Positions 10,255 to 22,025 of a stretch of 64,000 bases of DNA are shown one piece after another; the stretch's first letter is position 1; the number at the start of each line of letters is the position of its first letter. The stretch is from Nansenia antarctica (taxonomy: Eukaryota; Chordata; Actinopteri; Argentiniformes; Microstomatidae), in contig OZ022341.1 in NCBI GenBank assembly GCA_963989245.1, forward strand, positions 47,720,126 to 47,784,125, given 5' to 3'. The notes under the pieces are model-generated. The model was not told where the DNA came from, searched no databases, and was given only the letters and a program-made list of their open reading frames with translations. The position numbers and the translations under genes are program-made.

Positions 10255-12185
10255 CAGTTTTTTTACAGTCGCTAAGTCACAGTGTTCAATACTGAAGCCA
10301 CAGAGTCACAACTCTTCATACAGTCTGCATTACTAACACTCATGTTGGCCAATCACTTCATTCATGTCTCAAAAGAAGCTCGTTCAACCATACACTGGCA
10401 ACAATGTTCACTCAGAAACATACACAGTCATTCATAACATTCTGACTTACAAAACACTAACAACAGGGAGCATTACATAGTTTCAATGATGTTCACAAGA
10501 ATATATGTATGTATGAATATTTCATTATAAAAATTGTTTGATTTATAGTAAGCATAGACAGAATAGTTGACTGTACAACTGTAAAGTATTAGGCAACAAG
10601 AATGAATCAGAAATGCCGCAATTTGCTTCTATCCCTTTTTTTTTTTTTTATTTGTTTTTCAGATTTTATCCCTTTTTCACCCAATTTGGTAGCCAATTTA
10701 ACCCAACTTAGCATCCAATTATCCCCTGCCTATTGCATAGGATCCGCCGCACGACCCCGTGGCCGGCAGTCCCAGAGGAGGCCGCCAGGCAGACTAGGCT
10801 GACTGGCTCCTCCAGCCCAGTACCGTTATTCCGGCGCCCAGGGGGCGGTGTTGCGCGACGGATCCTAGTCCAGAAATACTCCTATACCGCCCTCGGAAGC
10901 GGCCGGCCAATATGCCGCTTCCCGTGTGCCTCGGCCATATCTGGATCTGGCGAGCCGGGATACGAACCCCGGCCCCGGTGGGCAGCATGCACTAGTGGCC
11001 AGTGCGTAGACCGCTACACCACCGCGGGGCTGCTTCTATCCTTGAGTGTATTTTTTCCCCCTGTATATTTGCAGAAAGTAAGTTACGGTACATTTACTTC
11101 AAAGTACACTACATTTACTTGTGTAAAATAAAAAGTGGAAAATGAAGTGGAAGATGCAAAGTTCAAACAAAAAAGAAAAACAGAAATTCCAGGGCTACAA
11201 TACTATAGTAATCACACCAAAAATGTCTCACTCCTGAGGGTTTTGGTCCACCCTCTGGTCTGCATCTGGTCACATCTAATGTCTTCCCTGGTAATGCATC
11301 TAGTCTATTTCATTTCATTGTATATATTCTGCTAATATTTTCTAGACATTTCAATATGATTACTGCAAATAATGAAAATACCACCGCTCATCCCTTATCA
11401 GACTTTGCTGAGGTGCTGGAACTGAAGAGTATCAATAGAGTGCAAAATAACAGCATCTGCACACTCAAACACTGTGCAAAAAAAACAGTTTATTGCAAGC
11501 TTTCTGTCATATATGATAGGAATACAATTACTGCAAAAATGCACCAAATAATTCAGTTTTGAACGTGTTCTTCACAGTTTTGAACACAGTGGTTTAACAA
11601 TGAAAAAATGTGTTGCAAATACATAGTGTTTTGCAGGTGGGGGAGTTTGAATGAGAGAAGTGTTATGGATTTTGGAGAACGTAGTCATTGAATGCATTCT
11701 GTATGAAAGCAATGCACAAATCACAGAGAAAGAGTCACCGTTTTGTTCACATGGGTTTCTGCTCTGCTGACTGTATGAAGAGTTGTGAAACTGTGGTTTC
11801 AGTATTGAACACTGTGACTTAGCGACCGTAAAAAAAACTGTAATTGCGAGCTTTCTGTCATATATGATAGGAATATGATTACTGCAAAAATGCACCAAAT
11901 AATTCAGTTTTGAACGTGTTCTTCACAGTTTTGAACACAGTGGTTTAACAATGAAAAAATGTGTTGCAAATACATAGTGTTTTGCAGGTGGGGGAGTTTG
12001 AATGAGAGAAGTGTTATGGATTTTGGAGAACGTAGTCATTGAATGCATTCTGTATGAAAGCAATGCACAAATCACAGAGAAAGAGTCACCGTTTTGTTCA
12101 CATGGGCTTCTGCTCTGCTGATGAAGAGTTGTGACTCTGTGGCTTCAGTATTGAACACTGTGACTTAAGCGACCGTAAAAAACTG
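10255..12185. mobile_element. TA-flanked CAGTTTTTTACGGTCGC element, copy A (nested SINE, duplicated right end)
   Basis: The left end CAGTTTTTTT(A)CAGTCGC follows TA at 10253-10254. The right end GCGACCGTAAAAAACTG is followed by TA at 12186-12187. Long sub-terminal inverted repeats contain TCACAGTGTTCAATACTG. A SINE sits at 10635-11030. The right-hand part occurs twice in tandem: about 11495-11842 and again 11848-12185, each ending with the terminal motif. No transposase domain is visible, so the family is non-autonomous. The TA duplication and CAG terminus suggest mobilisation by a Tc1/mariner/IS630-type transposase. Confidence 0.8.
10635..11030 (-). mobile_element. tRNA-derived SINE inserted in copy A
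   Basis: It is bounded by a perfect 11-bp target-site duplication TGCTTCTATCC (10624-10634 and 11031-11041). On the minus strand the head has TGGTGTAGCGG (A-box, about 11011-11021) and GGGTTCGTATCCC (B-box, about 10957-10969). The tail is poly(A), seen as a T-run at 10636-10650. The body is unusually GC-rich. It belongs to a different SINE family from those at 5.9, 26.6 and 44.1 kb. Confidence 0.9.
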
Positions 12186-12643
<458 letters not shown>

Positions 12644-12657
12644 TATCATTTATTTGC

Positions 12658-12890
12658 CTGAGAAAGGTGTGACATTTAACACACCTCGACAGCAGCATCA
12701 AGCTTACTTTCTCATAAAAGGCTGAATGATGTTATCGTCAACAAGTGTCATGCCAGTATCTTTGACATAGTAGGTACTTTCCCTCTACAGGGAAAACTGG
12801 CAAAATGCTGCACAGCCTGTTTATGAAAAGATGACGTGTTACCTGGTTCTATTTACAACTTCATTCTCTACAATGAAAAGAAAACAACCC
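12658..12890 (+). repeat. repeat copy shared with 19422-19663
   Basis: About 230 bp that recurs at 19.4-19.66 kb with roughly 85-90 percent identity by eye, including CGACAGCAGCATCAAGC and TTGACATAGTAGGTACTTTC. Both copies sit directly right of a long GT array, so the array and its flank were duplicated or transposed together. Confidence 0.85.
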
Positions 12891-13150
12891 AAAAGGAGAT
12901 GTTTTCCATTTCTGTAGTACAACTTTCTCAAAGAAAATGTGTTCAAGGAACTAGCTGAGTTTACAACCTATATACATATACAGTAGGTTTTTTCATTTTT
13001 TTTTTATTTCTGATGTGTCATTGTTGCAGTGTAGGATACATTTAACCCTTCCATAGTCATAACTTCTAACACAACATAATCTTACCTCTGTTTGGCAGTT
13101 TCAGGCCCAGTTCCATTTTGTACCCTAGCCCTACCCTTAGGTGTTCATAG

Positions 13151-13193
<43 letters not shown>
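13151..13193. repeat. (TAA)n microsatellite
   Basis: About 14 TAA units directly followed by the hairpin element at 13195-13317; more TAA units follow the hairpin. Confidence 0.95.
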
Positions 13194-13194
13194 C

Positions 13195-13317
13195 GTTTTT
13201 TACGGTCGCTAAGTTACAGTGTTCAATACTGAAGCCACAGAGTCACAACTCTTCATACAGTTGTTGTGACTCTGTGGCTTCAGTATTGAACACTGTGACT
13301 TAGCGACCGTAAAAAAA
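13195..13317. repeat. 55-bp-arm hairpin made of two CAGTTTTTTACGGTCGC-family termini (copy B)
   Basis: Arms 13195-13249 and 13263-13317 are inverted copies with one mismatch and a 13-nt loop. Both arms are the terminal repeat of the family at 10.3, 15.2 and 40.3 kb. All internal sequence is gone. It interrupts a TAA microsatellite. Confidence 0.9.
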
Positions 13318-13620
13318 TGTAATAATAATACATAATATACAGCGCTTTTCTAGACACTCAAAGACGCTTTACAAACTGAAAAGATTGAGTAGTAATAATA
13401 AAAAGACACTAAAAATAGATAAAAGGCTGAATTAAGGTAGTGCTGGGGACATGGGGAGGGGAGGGGGAGAGGGATTAACTGGTGAAGGAAAGCTTGAAGA
13501 GGTGGGTTTTGAGGGCCTGTTTAAATGTTGGGAGGGTGTTGGCCTGTCTGATGTGGTTGGGGGCCCAGAGGGACGGGGCTGCGGCTGAAAAGGCCCCATC
13601 AGCTTGGTCATGTCATACTG
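13318..13620. mobile_element. interspersed repeat with CAGCGCTTTTCTAGACACTC-type end
   Basis: After a TAATAATA spacer comes a block of the AGCGCTTTTC...AAAG(A)CGCTTTACA type that is common at the ends of fish retroelements. It is followed by a GGGAGGGG-rich region and AAGAGGTGGGTTTTGAGGGC. I recognise the style as a dispersed teleost repeat but cannot name the family. The ORF at 13482-13715 has no domain. Confidence 0.45.
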
Positions 13621-14403
13621 GATATGTGCTCAGTAAGCAGCATGGTGATCCACCTCCTCCACAGTGCTTCCACCATACTAAAGGGGTTGGGATTATGTTA
13701 AGGACCTCAAGGTAACCAGGCTTGTGTCTCAGACGAACAATTGCTACTCCAGTAATTACTCTTCATCCCAAATCAACAGCTTACAATCACAATAGAACAT
13801 TAATTATAAACCCAGCCATTCTGGCTGAGGCATAATTCCTCTGAGGACTATGTGAAAAACACAATGTACTGTACAGAAGCGTGCGGTTTGATTCAGTGTG
13901 ATTAGTCGAATAGAGCACAATAGGATAAGCATCAAGGACACATCTTTCTCAGACTCGCTTCAGAAAAAGTCACAAGGGATTGTGGGATGGCGTAGGGGGA
14001 AAAAAACAACAGCACTTTGGACCCTCATGTGAGAGATGGCAAATGCTGTATCTACTGTACACTAACACACTTAAGGTTTACTGCACAAGTAAGGTGCCAT
14101 CATAATGTTTAGACTTTTTTAGATTTTCCCATTACTGAATGGATTCTCTTGGCCTGAAATGGCCCCCGTTTTAAGCTGTGTATTTGGGATTGAATGAAGG
14201 TGTTAGGATGTGCCAGATGCCAGAGAGAGTGTGCCTACACGTTGTTATACAGTGAAAAACAACTCTGTGATATTGTCTCCCAGAGAGATGTTGTGACGGT
14301 TAGGGTGAGGGTCAACTGTTGAACTTGTCTTTTGTTGCAGTGAGGGGTTATCTATTCATAATGGTATTGCATCTGGCACATCAGAGACTGTTGATTTGTA
14401 TGA
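13621..14403. other. no gene recognised
   Basis: Unassigned, single-copy-looking sequence. Confidence 0.5.
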
Positions 14404-14480
14404 GTGTGGGTAGATTTATTAATTATTATGTTTTTGTCGATACACGACAAAAACATAATAATTAATAAATCTACCCACAC
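14404..14480. repeat. perfect 36-bp inverted repeat with 5-nt loop
   Basis: Arms 14404-14439 and 14445-14480 are exact reverse complements around the loop ATACA. The transcript would fold into a long perfect stem. Confidence 0.95.
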
Positions 14481-14481
14481 C

Positions 14482-14546
14482 ATAGAAAAACACATGCACA
14501 GATACACACATACTTTATGTGTGTGTCTGTGCATGTGTTTTTCTAT
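14482..14546. repeat. 30-bp inverted repeat with 5-nt loop
   Basis: Arms 14482-14511 and 14517-14546 are reverse complements with one mismatch. It begins one base after the previous hairpin ends, giving two consecutive stem-loops. Confidence 0.95.
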
Positions 14547-15238
14547 AACTGTGTGTGCACCTTTGTGCTTACAATATGCAAAACTTTGCAGAGTGTTAAA
14601 GTGTTCACAGCTCCGCGTGGGAAGGCAGAACTGGTTGAGTTGGTTGAGGTGTGTGGGAGTGTGTGGGTTGTATAGTACCATTTGTCCTCACACTTAGATT
14701 TGAAAAATCATTATTTTTAAAGAGGTAAGAGCACGTCTGTGTGTTACTCAAAGAAAAGGCCATAGCTCCATTACTGAATCTACACTCACAAAGCTCTGTG
14801 GTCCAGTTCAGAACACATCTGTCTGGAGCAACCTTTTATTTATCATTCTCTCACTCTTTTCAGTGACCTTTATTCACACAGATTGATGACTACCCAACAA
14901 GAGAACATAAGCATAAACTACAAGCACGAACCACGATAGGACAATTGACCATTGGACAATTGTAGTTTGGGCACTTGAATAATGTTCTTTACCTTGGTTG
15001 GTCTGACTCACACTCTCCCTCTCTCAAAGCTATCTATCACCTAAGAATCTGTTGTGAAAGCACTTTGACTGTCAACTGCCCTGTATTTACCCTTGACCTG
15101 TAAATGTTCAAATGTAATAATAAAAAGAAGTAGTTATCTATGATGATCCATGGGGATTGTAATGATGATGTCTGATGTTGAAGTATACAATCTAAATGGG
15201 TGAGAAATAAAGTTGATGCTCAAAGGAAAGTTGGATTA
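14547..15238. other. no gene recognised
   Basis: Unassigned sequence, no transposon termini seen. Confidence 0.5.
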
Positions 15239-16445
15239 GTTTTTTACGGTCGCTAAGTCACAGTGTTCAATACTGAAGCCACAGTTTCACAACTCTTCAT
15301 ACAGTCTGCATTCGTAACACTCATGTTGGCCAATGACTTCATTCATGTCTCAAAAGAAGCTCGTTCAACCACACACTGTCAACAATGTTCACTCAGAAGC
15401 ATACACTGTCATTCATAAAATTCTGACTTACAAAATACTAACAACAGGGAGCATTACATACCTGGTAGTTTGAATGATTTTCACAAGAATGAATATTTCA
15501 TTATAAAAATGGTTTGATTTATAGTAATCATAGACAGAATAGTTGACTGTACAACTGTAAAGTATTAGGCAACAAGAATGAATCAGAAATGCCGCAATTT
15601 GCTTCTATCCTTTATTCTATCCTTTGCTTCTATCCTTTACGTATTCTATGTTTTATCCTTTTTTTTCAGTATCTTTGCAGAAAGTAAGTTACGGTACATT
15701 TACTTCAAAGTACACTACATTTACTTGTGTAAAATGAAAAGTGAAAAATAAAGTGGAAGATGCAAAGATGCAAAAAGAAAAACAGAGATTCCAGGGCTAC
15801 AATACAACAGCAATCACACCAAAAATGTCTCACTCCTGAGGGTTTTGGTCCACCCTCTGGTCTGCATCTGGTCACATCTTATGTGTTGCCTGGCAATATA
15901 TCTAGTCTATTTCATTTCATTGTATATATTCTGCTAATATTTTCTAGACATTTCAATATGATTACTGCAAATAGTGAAAATACCACCGCTCATCCGTTAT
16001 CAGACTTTGCTGAGGTTCTGGAACTGAAGGGTATCAATAGAGTGCAAAATAACAGCATCTGCACACTCAAACACTGTGCAAAAAAACTGTTTATTGCGAG
16101 CTTTCTGTCATATATGATTGGAATATGATTACTGCAAAATTGCACCAAATAATTCAGTTTTGAACGTGTTCTTCACAGTTTTGAACACAGTATGTTAGCA
16201 ATGAAAAAATGTGTTGCAACTTGCAAATACATAGTATTTTGCAAGTGGGGGAGTTTGAATGAGAGAAGTGTTATGGCATTTGGAGAACGTAGTCATTGAA
16301 TGCATTCTGTATGAAAGCAATGCACAAATCACAGAGAAAGAGTCACAGTTTTGTTCACATGGGTTTCTGCTCTGCTGACTGTATGAAGAGTTGTGAAACT
16401 GTGGTTTCAGTATTGAACATGGTGACTTAGCGACCGTAAAAAACT
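15239..16445. mobile_element. TA-flanked CAGTTTTTTACGGTCGC element, copy C
   Basis: This is a 1.2-kb member with left end GTTTTTTACGGTCGC after TA (15237-15238; the first two bases CA are lost) and right end GCGACCGTAAAAAACTG before TA (16446-16447). Internal order matches copy A without its SINE and without its right-end duplication, so this is the best guide to the family structure. The ORF at 15760-16128 reads across the interior but has no recognisable domain. Confidence 0.85.
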
Positions 16446-16561
16446 GTAAGATAATTTATTCAGATCAATCTGGGCTCACACAGAAACAAAGGAATTACCG
16501 TAATGGTATCTTATCAACAAGTTGGCCATAAAACATCTGGGTCTTGGTCTGACACCAGGAA

Positions 16562-16830
16562 GTTTAGAATCCTTATGGAATGGAATGGAATGGACTTTAT
16601 TTGTCATTGCTACAGTACAGGTACCAAACAACGAAATTTAGGAGGGGTGGCTCCCCTGGTGTTTAGGAAAGGAAAAAGAAAACACATTTTAGAAAGAGCA
16701 TAGATGCATAAAATCACAAGAAGGTAAGGAGCTGGTTTACATCAATAAAGGCTATGTACACAATCCACTGTACTATACTGCACAGATAGTCAACTAGGGT
16801 TGTCATATTGCACAAAAAGTATTTTTTCAC
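16562..16830 (-). mobile_element. LINE 3' end (CAATGACAAATAAAG-type)
   Basis: On the minus strand the end reads TTTCGTTGTTTGGTACCTGT, then CAATGACAAATAAAG and a (TGGAA/TTCCA)n-like tail at 16562-16582. The same end is at 56.5 kb on the plus strand. Only untranslated sequence remains. Confidence 0.55.
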
Positions 16831-17121
16831 ATTATTTTAAAGTGTCACAGTTTGCAGGCTTGAAAATGTACATGTTTGTGCCTCAGCACTAGCTGCCATA
16901 CAATCCGTCCGGACTGTCCTGGGCCCAGAACTTAGGCCTTTTCTGTGTTATCACTTTCCTCGGGAATCACGTCAGTTAAGATAAACAGAATCAAACAGAT
17001 GCCTTAGAAATAATTTAATCCTAACAGGGATGATAAGGCAAAGAAAGATAATACAGTATCTAGGGCTCTGTTTTTTTTTTTTATACAGTTGAGAATCGCA
17101 ATACTACTTTTATCTTCATAA

Positions 17122-17156
17122 GTTAGGTTAAGGTTAGGGTTAGGGTTAGGGTTAGG
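17122..17156. repeat. short telomere-like (TTAGGG)n tract
   Basis: About four exact TTAGGG units preceded by TTAGG/TTAAGG variants. Too short to be a telomere; probably an interstitial telomeric motif. Confidence 0.8.
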
Positions 17157-17230
17157 CTGCCGCATTTATTATTTTCAAAAACAGAATGGAGTGAATGTTA
17201 TTGGTATCATGTCAGGTGTCTTGTTACATA

Positions 17231-17772
17231 CACTATATGGACCAAAGTATGTGGACACAATTGTCGTCTGGGGCTGTTTTCATGGTTTGGGCTAGGCCCC
17301 TTAGTTCCAGTGAAAGGAAATATTAATGCTACAGCATACAATGCGATTCTAGAGAAACAGTTTGGGGAAGGCCCGTTCCAGTTTGAGCATGACAATGCCC
17401 CCATACACAAAGTGAGGTCCATAATGACATGGTTTGCCGTTTGGTCTGGGAGAACTTGACTGGTCTGCACACAGAGCTCTGACCTCGACCCCATCGAACA
17501 CCTTTGGGATGAATTGGAACACCGAATGCGAGCCAGTCCTTTTCTCCCAACATCAGTACCCAACCTCATTAATGCTCTTGTGGCTGAATGAGAGCAAATC
17601 CCTGCAACCATATATTCTAAAATCTAGTAGAAAGTCTTCCCAGAAGAGTGGAAGCTGTTATAGCAGCAAAGGTGGGACCAACTCCATTAATGCCCATGGT
17701 TTTGGAATGAGAAGTTCAACAAGCACATATGGGTGGGATGTTCGGGTGTCCCAATACTTTTGTCCATATATC
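17231..17772 (+). mobile_element. Tc1-like element with internal deletion
   Basis: Left end CACTATATGGACCAAAGTAT follows TA (17229-17230). The right end carries the inverse motif ATACTTTTGTCCATATA (about 17754-17770). The normal element would be over 1 kb. Here the left terminus joins directly to the second half of the transposase, so the DNA-binding half was deleted. Confidence 0.8.
17262..17700 (+). pseudogene. Tc1-like transposase, C-terminal half
   Basis: The reading frame starts at VWGCFHGLG, followed by APLVPVKGNINATAYN (about 17295-17340), FEHDNAPIHKVRS with the second catalytic aspartate (about 17380-17420) and SSDLDPIEHLWDELEHRM with the third catalytic position (about 17476-17525). 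The end resembles the NLVESLPRRVEAVIAAKGG terminus. Stop codons and at least two frameshifts break it. The paired-like DNA-binding domain and first catalytic aspartate are absent. Confidence 0.85.
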
Positions 17773-19297
17773 ATGAGGTCCCTGCCAATACCCAACCAGC
17801 CCTAGTACTGTATACAGTGTCTTTCCTTGTGTCCTTACTTCCATCTCTATGACCACCTGAAGATGAGAGGACAGCGTTTGCCTTTCAGATCCCCAAGGTT
17901 ACTATTCACAAAGGGAAGGAATGGAGACAGTGAGGCTTTTCTAGACCACTGACATAGAACACGACTTACAGAGGAACACTAATCTGCCACTTTATGCAGG
18001 TCTATGCGGAAAGCTCTATCCATAAAGATGAGCAGTGATGCGTTGACAGAGGGATGAAGGGTTTGTGTGTGGGTGTGTGTGTGTGCGTGCGTGGGTGCAT
18101 ACCCGTGTGCATGTGTGTGTGTGTGTGTGGTGCCTGTGAGTTGGGACCCTGGGAGAAGAACTAATTATGGTTCCATTATCCTACAGTTCCACTCCCTTGC
18201 ATGGCATTAAAAACCTACAAGGCTTTACAGTGTCGGTTCTGAAAGGGTGGCGGCGTCAGCCAATGTAGAAGCTCAGAGCACGCCTGCACTCCCCCATGGA
18301 GGGCTCCGCTGTCGAACGGCAGTAATAACGGGTCATCTTTTTGTCATTTTTTAATTATGTTATTCAGTGCTTGCCTCGCGCCCTACAGCCAATTGAAAAA
18401 ACGCCATTTATCATTATGCTTTAACCTTGTTTGGATGTGGTTCTAAGGTGAGCACAGCATTCCGATTGAAATGATAAAAAAAAAAAAAAAAAACAGGCTA
18501 CTGGTAGAACATTTCATTTATTAAATTATTACTTTGCCGTTAATGAATACGATAACACTTTGTCCATGTCCAAGTGAGTAAACCACTGTTGCTGATCGTT
18601 GAAGGGGTCAAAAAGCCATCTGATTTTAAGACTAAAAGTCTGCTACTAGTTTGATGTCTTCCATGAGACGGTGATATTGAAGGAAGGTCATTGACAATAA
18701 GGCCTTGATGAAGTCCCGTAGGCCACTGTGAGACATACAAATGTTTTATCTTACCAGTTTTAGCGACACAATTTTGCTATATCTATTTATGGGGGGGAAA
18801 AGAAGCTACAAGGTCTATGAGGCAAAACTGTGTGCAGGAAATCATGTTCTCTATCTTCTATGCTGATATCATACATCATCCTGGCATCTACATCTTTATC
18901 TCTAAGCTTCAGTATTGTTGTTGACAACATCTATACAAATCTTCCATAGACATAACCATAGCCTTCCATACCATACTATATCCCTATCTCTAGCAGCCAT
19001 ACAACAGTGGGGGAGGGATGTGTGGTACAGTATCATCCACAGAGGGCTCCTATGTTCCACCGGTTGGCAACGCCGGGGAATCAATTCATCTTAGTTCACA
19101 GACACGTCTGTTTCATAAGCGTTATCAGCCATGACAGAACATTAAGTCAGCCTAGAGGAGCAAAGGGACGGGGAGTTCAGAGTCGATTCCCTTCCTATGA
19201 CAAAGTGTTATGAGAATCGCTTTATCAAATTAATGGTGGGAGATGAAGAGGGAGAGGGCTAGGTCATGCTTGTTTGACATGCCTCATGCTGAGAATT

Positions 19298-19299
<2 letters not shown>
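17773..19299. other. unassigned; imperfect (GT)n at 18063-18130 and A-run at 18477-18493
   Basis: No gene recognised. The interval 18230-18450 has balanced composition, TAATTATG and TAATAACGG cores and no repeat character. It is a candidate conserved non-coding stretch. Confidence 0.4.

Positions 19300-19372
<73 letters not shown>
19300..19372. repeat. (GT)n microsatellite
   Basis: About 36 GT units ending in GCGCGCATGTG. It precedes the second copy of the 230-bp shared block. Confidence 0.95.
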
Positions 19373-19375
<3 letters not shown>

Positions 19376-19421
19376 TGTGCCCATGTATGCTTTCCTGTGT
19401 GTGTATACCATGGTTTTCTTT

Positions 19422-19663
19422 AAAAAAGGTGTGGCATTTAACACACACCTCGACAGCAGCATCAAGCATACTTTCTCATAAAAGGCTGAATGATGTTTTC
19501 TATCTAACATACAGAACACGTGTCATGCCAGTAGCTTTGACATAGTAGGTACTTTCCCTCTACAGGGAGGGCTGGCAACATGCTGCACAGCCTGTTCATG
19601 AACAGATGACGTGTGACCTGGTTCTATTTACAACTTCATTCTCTACAATGAAAAGAAAACAGA
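19422..19663 (+). repeat. repeat copy shared with 12658-12890
   Basis: Same block and orientation as at 12.66-12.89 kb, again right of a GT array. It has a small different insertion near 19500 (CTATCTAACATACAG). Confidence 0.85.
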
Positions 19664-20401
19664 CATTTCCATAAAACTCCATATTTCAGTAGTACAACTT
19701 CACTATTTGTTATTTTGTTTGTAGTACAAAGTCTGTGTGTGTGTGTTTGTGTGTGTGACCCTGGTGGCCATGGATACATACAGTACATCCACGAGGGGGG
19801 CCAATGTTTCCCAAGACAAACACAGAGAGACAGAGGGAAACAGAGGGGAGGCTGAGAGATCTGGTCCTGTCTCTGTGGTTCATATTCAGTGAGGGTTTGA
19901 TATCTGGGTCCTTCTGCTGTACCTTTCAGCAGAGTCCCATGGTAATACTGAAGCTGGCTAAGGCTAGGCTGAGTACAACTGCATAAATACCAACAAAAGA
20001 GATAAAATACCAACAAAAGAAATTCAATGCAGATTTTCACTAGATAAACACCTCAAGTTAATATTACTGACTTGAGGTATTTATATAGTACATCTCTTTG
20101 GTTGGTATTTTACCCTCCCACACACATAGTACACTGTACTACAACATAAAAGGTACACAATGCCAAGACATTGCCTACAGCTGTTTTATTAATCTTCCTT
20201 CCTCTTGTTCAGCTTTAATCTAATAACCTAATCTCTATCAAAATCGGTAAGATATGCAAGAGTTTGCAAGGTTGAAATGTATTTGAACAAGCATTAATTA
20301 AGCCTCAGTAATTCATTTATGAAACATTTTCTGGTCTTGGTAATAGCAGTCAGAAGAAGAATGAAGAATGTTGTGTAGGGAAGGGAAACACATTTTGAGA
20401 T
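19664..20401. other. no gene recognised
   Basis: Unassigned sequence with a short (GT)n at 19733-19757 and a small stem-loop ACCTCAAGT...ACTTGAGGT at about 20050-20078. Confidence 0.5.
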
Positions 20402-20416
20402 AACACTTCACTTTCT

Positions 20417-20640
20417 TTTTTTTTGTTTAACAGTTTTTTTTATTGGTTTTTCACGAGTTAACATCACATTCACCACAACCCTCCCCTCCCTCCCAACCCT
20501 CCCCCCATGTCCATTTGAATCCATAATGTCCACCCAAATAACTGTCCATTGATTCTTTAGTCTAACAAAGAAGTACATACAATACAATATAAGGAAAAAA
20601 CAAAAGAGAAAAATAAAAGTAAAAAAAAATACAGAGATAG

Positions 20641-20685
<45 letters not shown>

Positions 20686-21094
20686 GGGGGGGGGGGTTCT
20701 GCTGTGTCACTCCAATACTAGTATTCTAGTCATCCAAATTGAGTGGTACTTGTAAGCTCTCATAGTATTCTAAGAATGGGTCCCAGATGTTCCCAAGTTT
20801 TGCAAAGAGCCTTTAAGGGTGTATCTGTTTTTCAGGAAGTGCATAATGTCTCTGATCCATCTTATGAAGTTAGGGGGTGATTGTTCCTTCCAGGAGGGAA
20901 GAATGAGGTGTATGGCAATCAAGGAGGTACATGCTATGACTACATGGGCGTTGCTTTTAAGGGAACAAGTCTCAGGGGTAAAATCAAATAGACCACATAT
21001 TATGGGATTGGGGGTGATTACTTTTTAAATATCTTAGTATAGGCACCAAAGATGTTGGCCCAAAATGGGACCAGAACATGTGGACGTAGTCGGC
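20417..21094 (-). pseudogene. L1-like LINE, 5'-truncated ORF2 end, with 15-bp target-site duplication
   Basis: AACACTTCACTTTCT occurs at 20402-20416 and 21095-21109. A T-run at 20417 is the poly(A) tail of a minus-strand insertion. Reading the minus strand from 21094, the sequence resembles the C-terminal end of L1-type ORF2 (YVHMFWSHFGP, later WIRDIMHFL-like and a WDPFLEYYES end) with several stops. The 3' region contains a (GT)n-(G)n stretch (20643-20696). The perfect duplication suggests a fairly young insertion despite the broken frame. Confidence 0.8.
20643..20696. repeat. (GT)n followed by G-run
   Basis: About 20 GT units and then 13 G residues, inside the L1-like 3' region. Confidence 0.9.
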
Positions 21095-21109
21095 AACACT
21101 TCACTTTCT

Positions 21110-21469
21110 AATGTGTACTGTCATCCTTTCACTAGAAGAACAGGTTGGCAGTCACTGATAGGATAGAATGTGCTGAATGCCTGGGGAATACCAGAATCTT
21201 AATGTAACTTCATCCTGATTTTGGATCAAAGACACAGTAGGAGCCAGTTCTGAAACCGAGTGTGATCCGAATCCACAATGTGTTGAGACCCCAGTTAGAG
21301 GTCAGTGTGTCTGTACTAGCCTACACAAACAGCCTCTCTTAGAAAGCAGTCTCTCTCAGCTCTTCAAACACGAGTATTCCATATCTTATTACCTCAAGGT
21401 GAGTATGTGAGGCACATTTTATTATGCCTGAGGACAGGCACCTCTCTAGACTCTATTGGGCATCTACAA
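21110..21469. other. no gene recognised
   Basis: Unassigned sequence, no TIR or SINE head. Confidence 0.5.
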
Positions 21470-21668
21470 ACTTGTACTATTTTATTTATTTACTATTTGT
21501 ACTAATTGTACCTTGTCTTATCTGTCATTTATGTCTTGTACTATTGCAATTTGTTCCCATGACTTGTCTTGCCTTTTGCCTTATTGTCTTGTGCTGCAAT
21601 GTCAGGAACAGAAGCCTAATAATTTTACACTTGTGTAATGTGACGTAACAATCAAACTTGAAACTTGA
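21470..21668 (+). mobile_element. CR1/Rex1-group LINE 3' end
   Basis: 3' untranslated sequence with TGCAATGTCAGGAACAGAAGC and a terminal CTTGAAACTTGA tail, matching the end of the minus-strand LINE at 4.69 kb. No coding part retained. Confidence 0.65.
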
Positions 21669-21835
21669 TTAGTCCCTATGGATTCTGACCTCTCTTCTCT
21701 CCTCTGACTGCACTGGAAGCATTGGCTTTTTTCGTTTCCACTTCAATTACTGCTGCCTTCACGGCAGGAGTCCCACCGCAGTGCGTATTTTCAGGTGTCC
21801 CTGAAAGACGATCCTCTCACTCCAGCAGTGTGTGA

Positions 21836-21893
21836 GTGTGCGTGCTCACACACAGACACACATGCACACACGCACACGTTCACACAGACGTCA

Positions 21894-21932
<39 letters not shown>

Positions 21933-21964
21933 GCACAAATGAAAGCATGTTCACACAGACGTCA

Positions 21965-22023
<59 letters not shown>
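21836..22023. repeat. compound (CA)n microsatellite
   Basis: Two long CA runs separated by a GCACGCACAAATGAAAGCATG spacer; TTCACACAGACGTCAC occurs on both sides of the first run. Confidence 0.95.

Positions 22024-22025
<2 letters not shown>

Noticed and set aside
10951..11030. functional tRNA gene on the minus strand
   Set aside because: It is the head of a SINE bounded by a target-site duplication.
17122..17156. chromosome end or telomere
   Set aside because: Only about four TTAGGG units, with ordinary sequence continuing on both sides.
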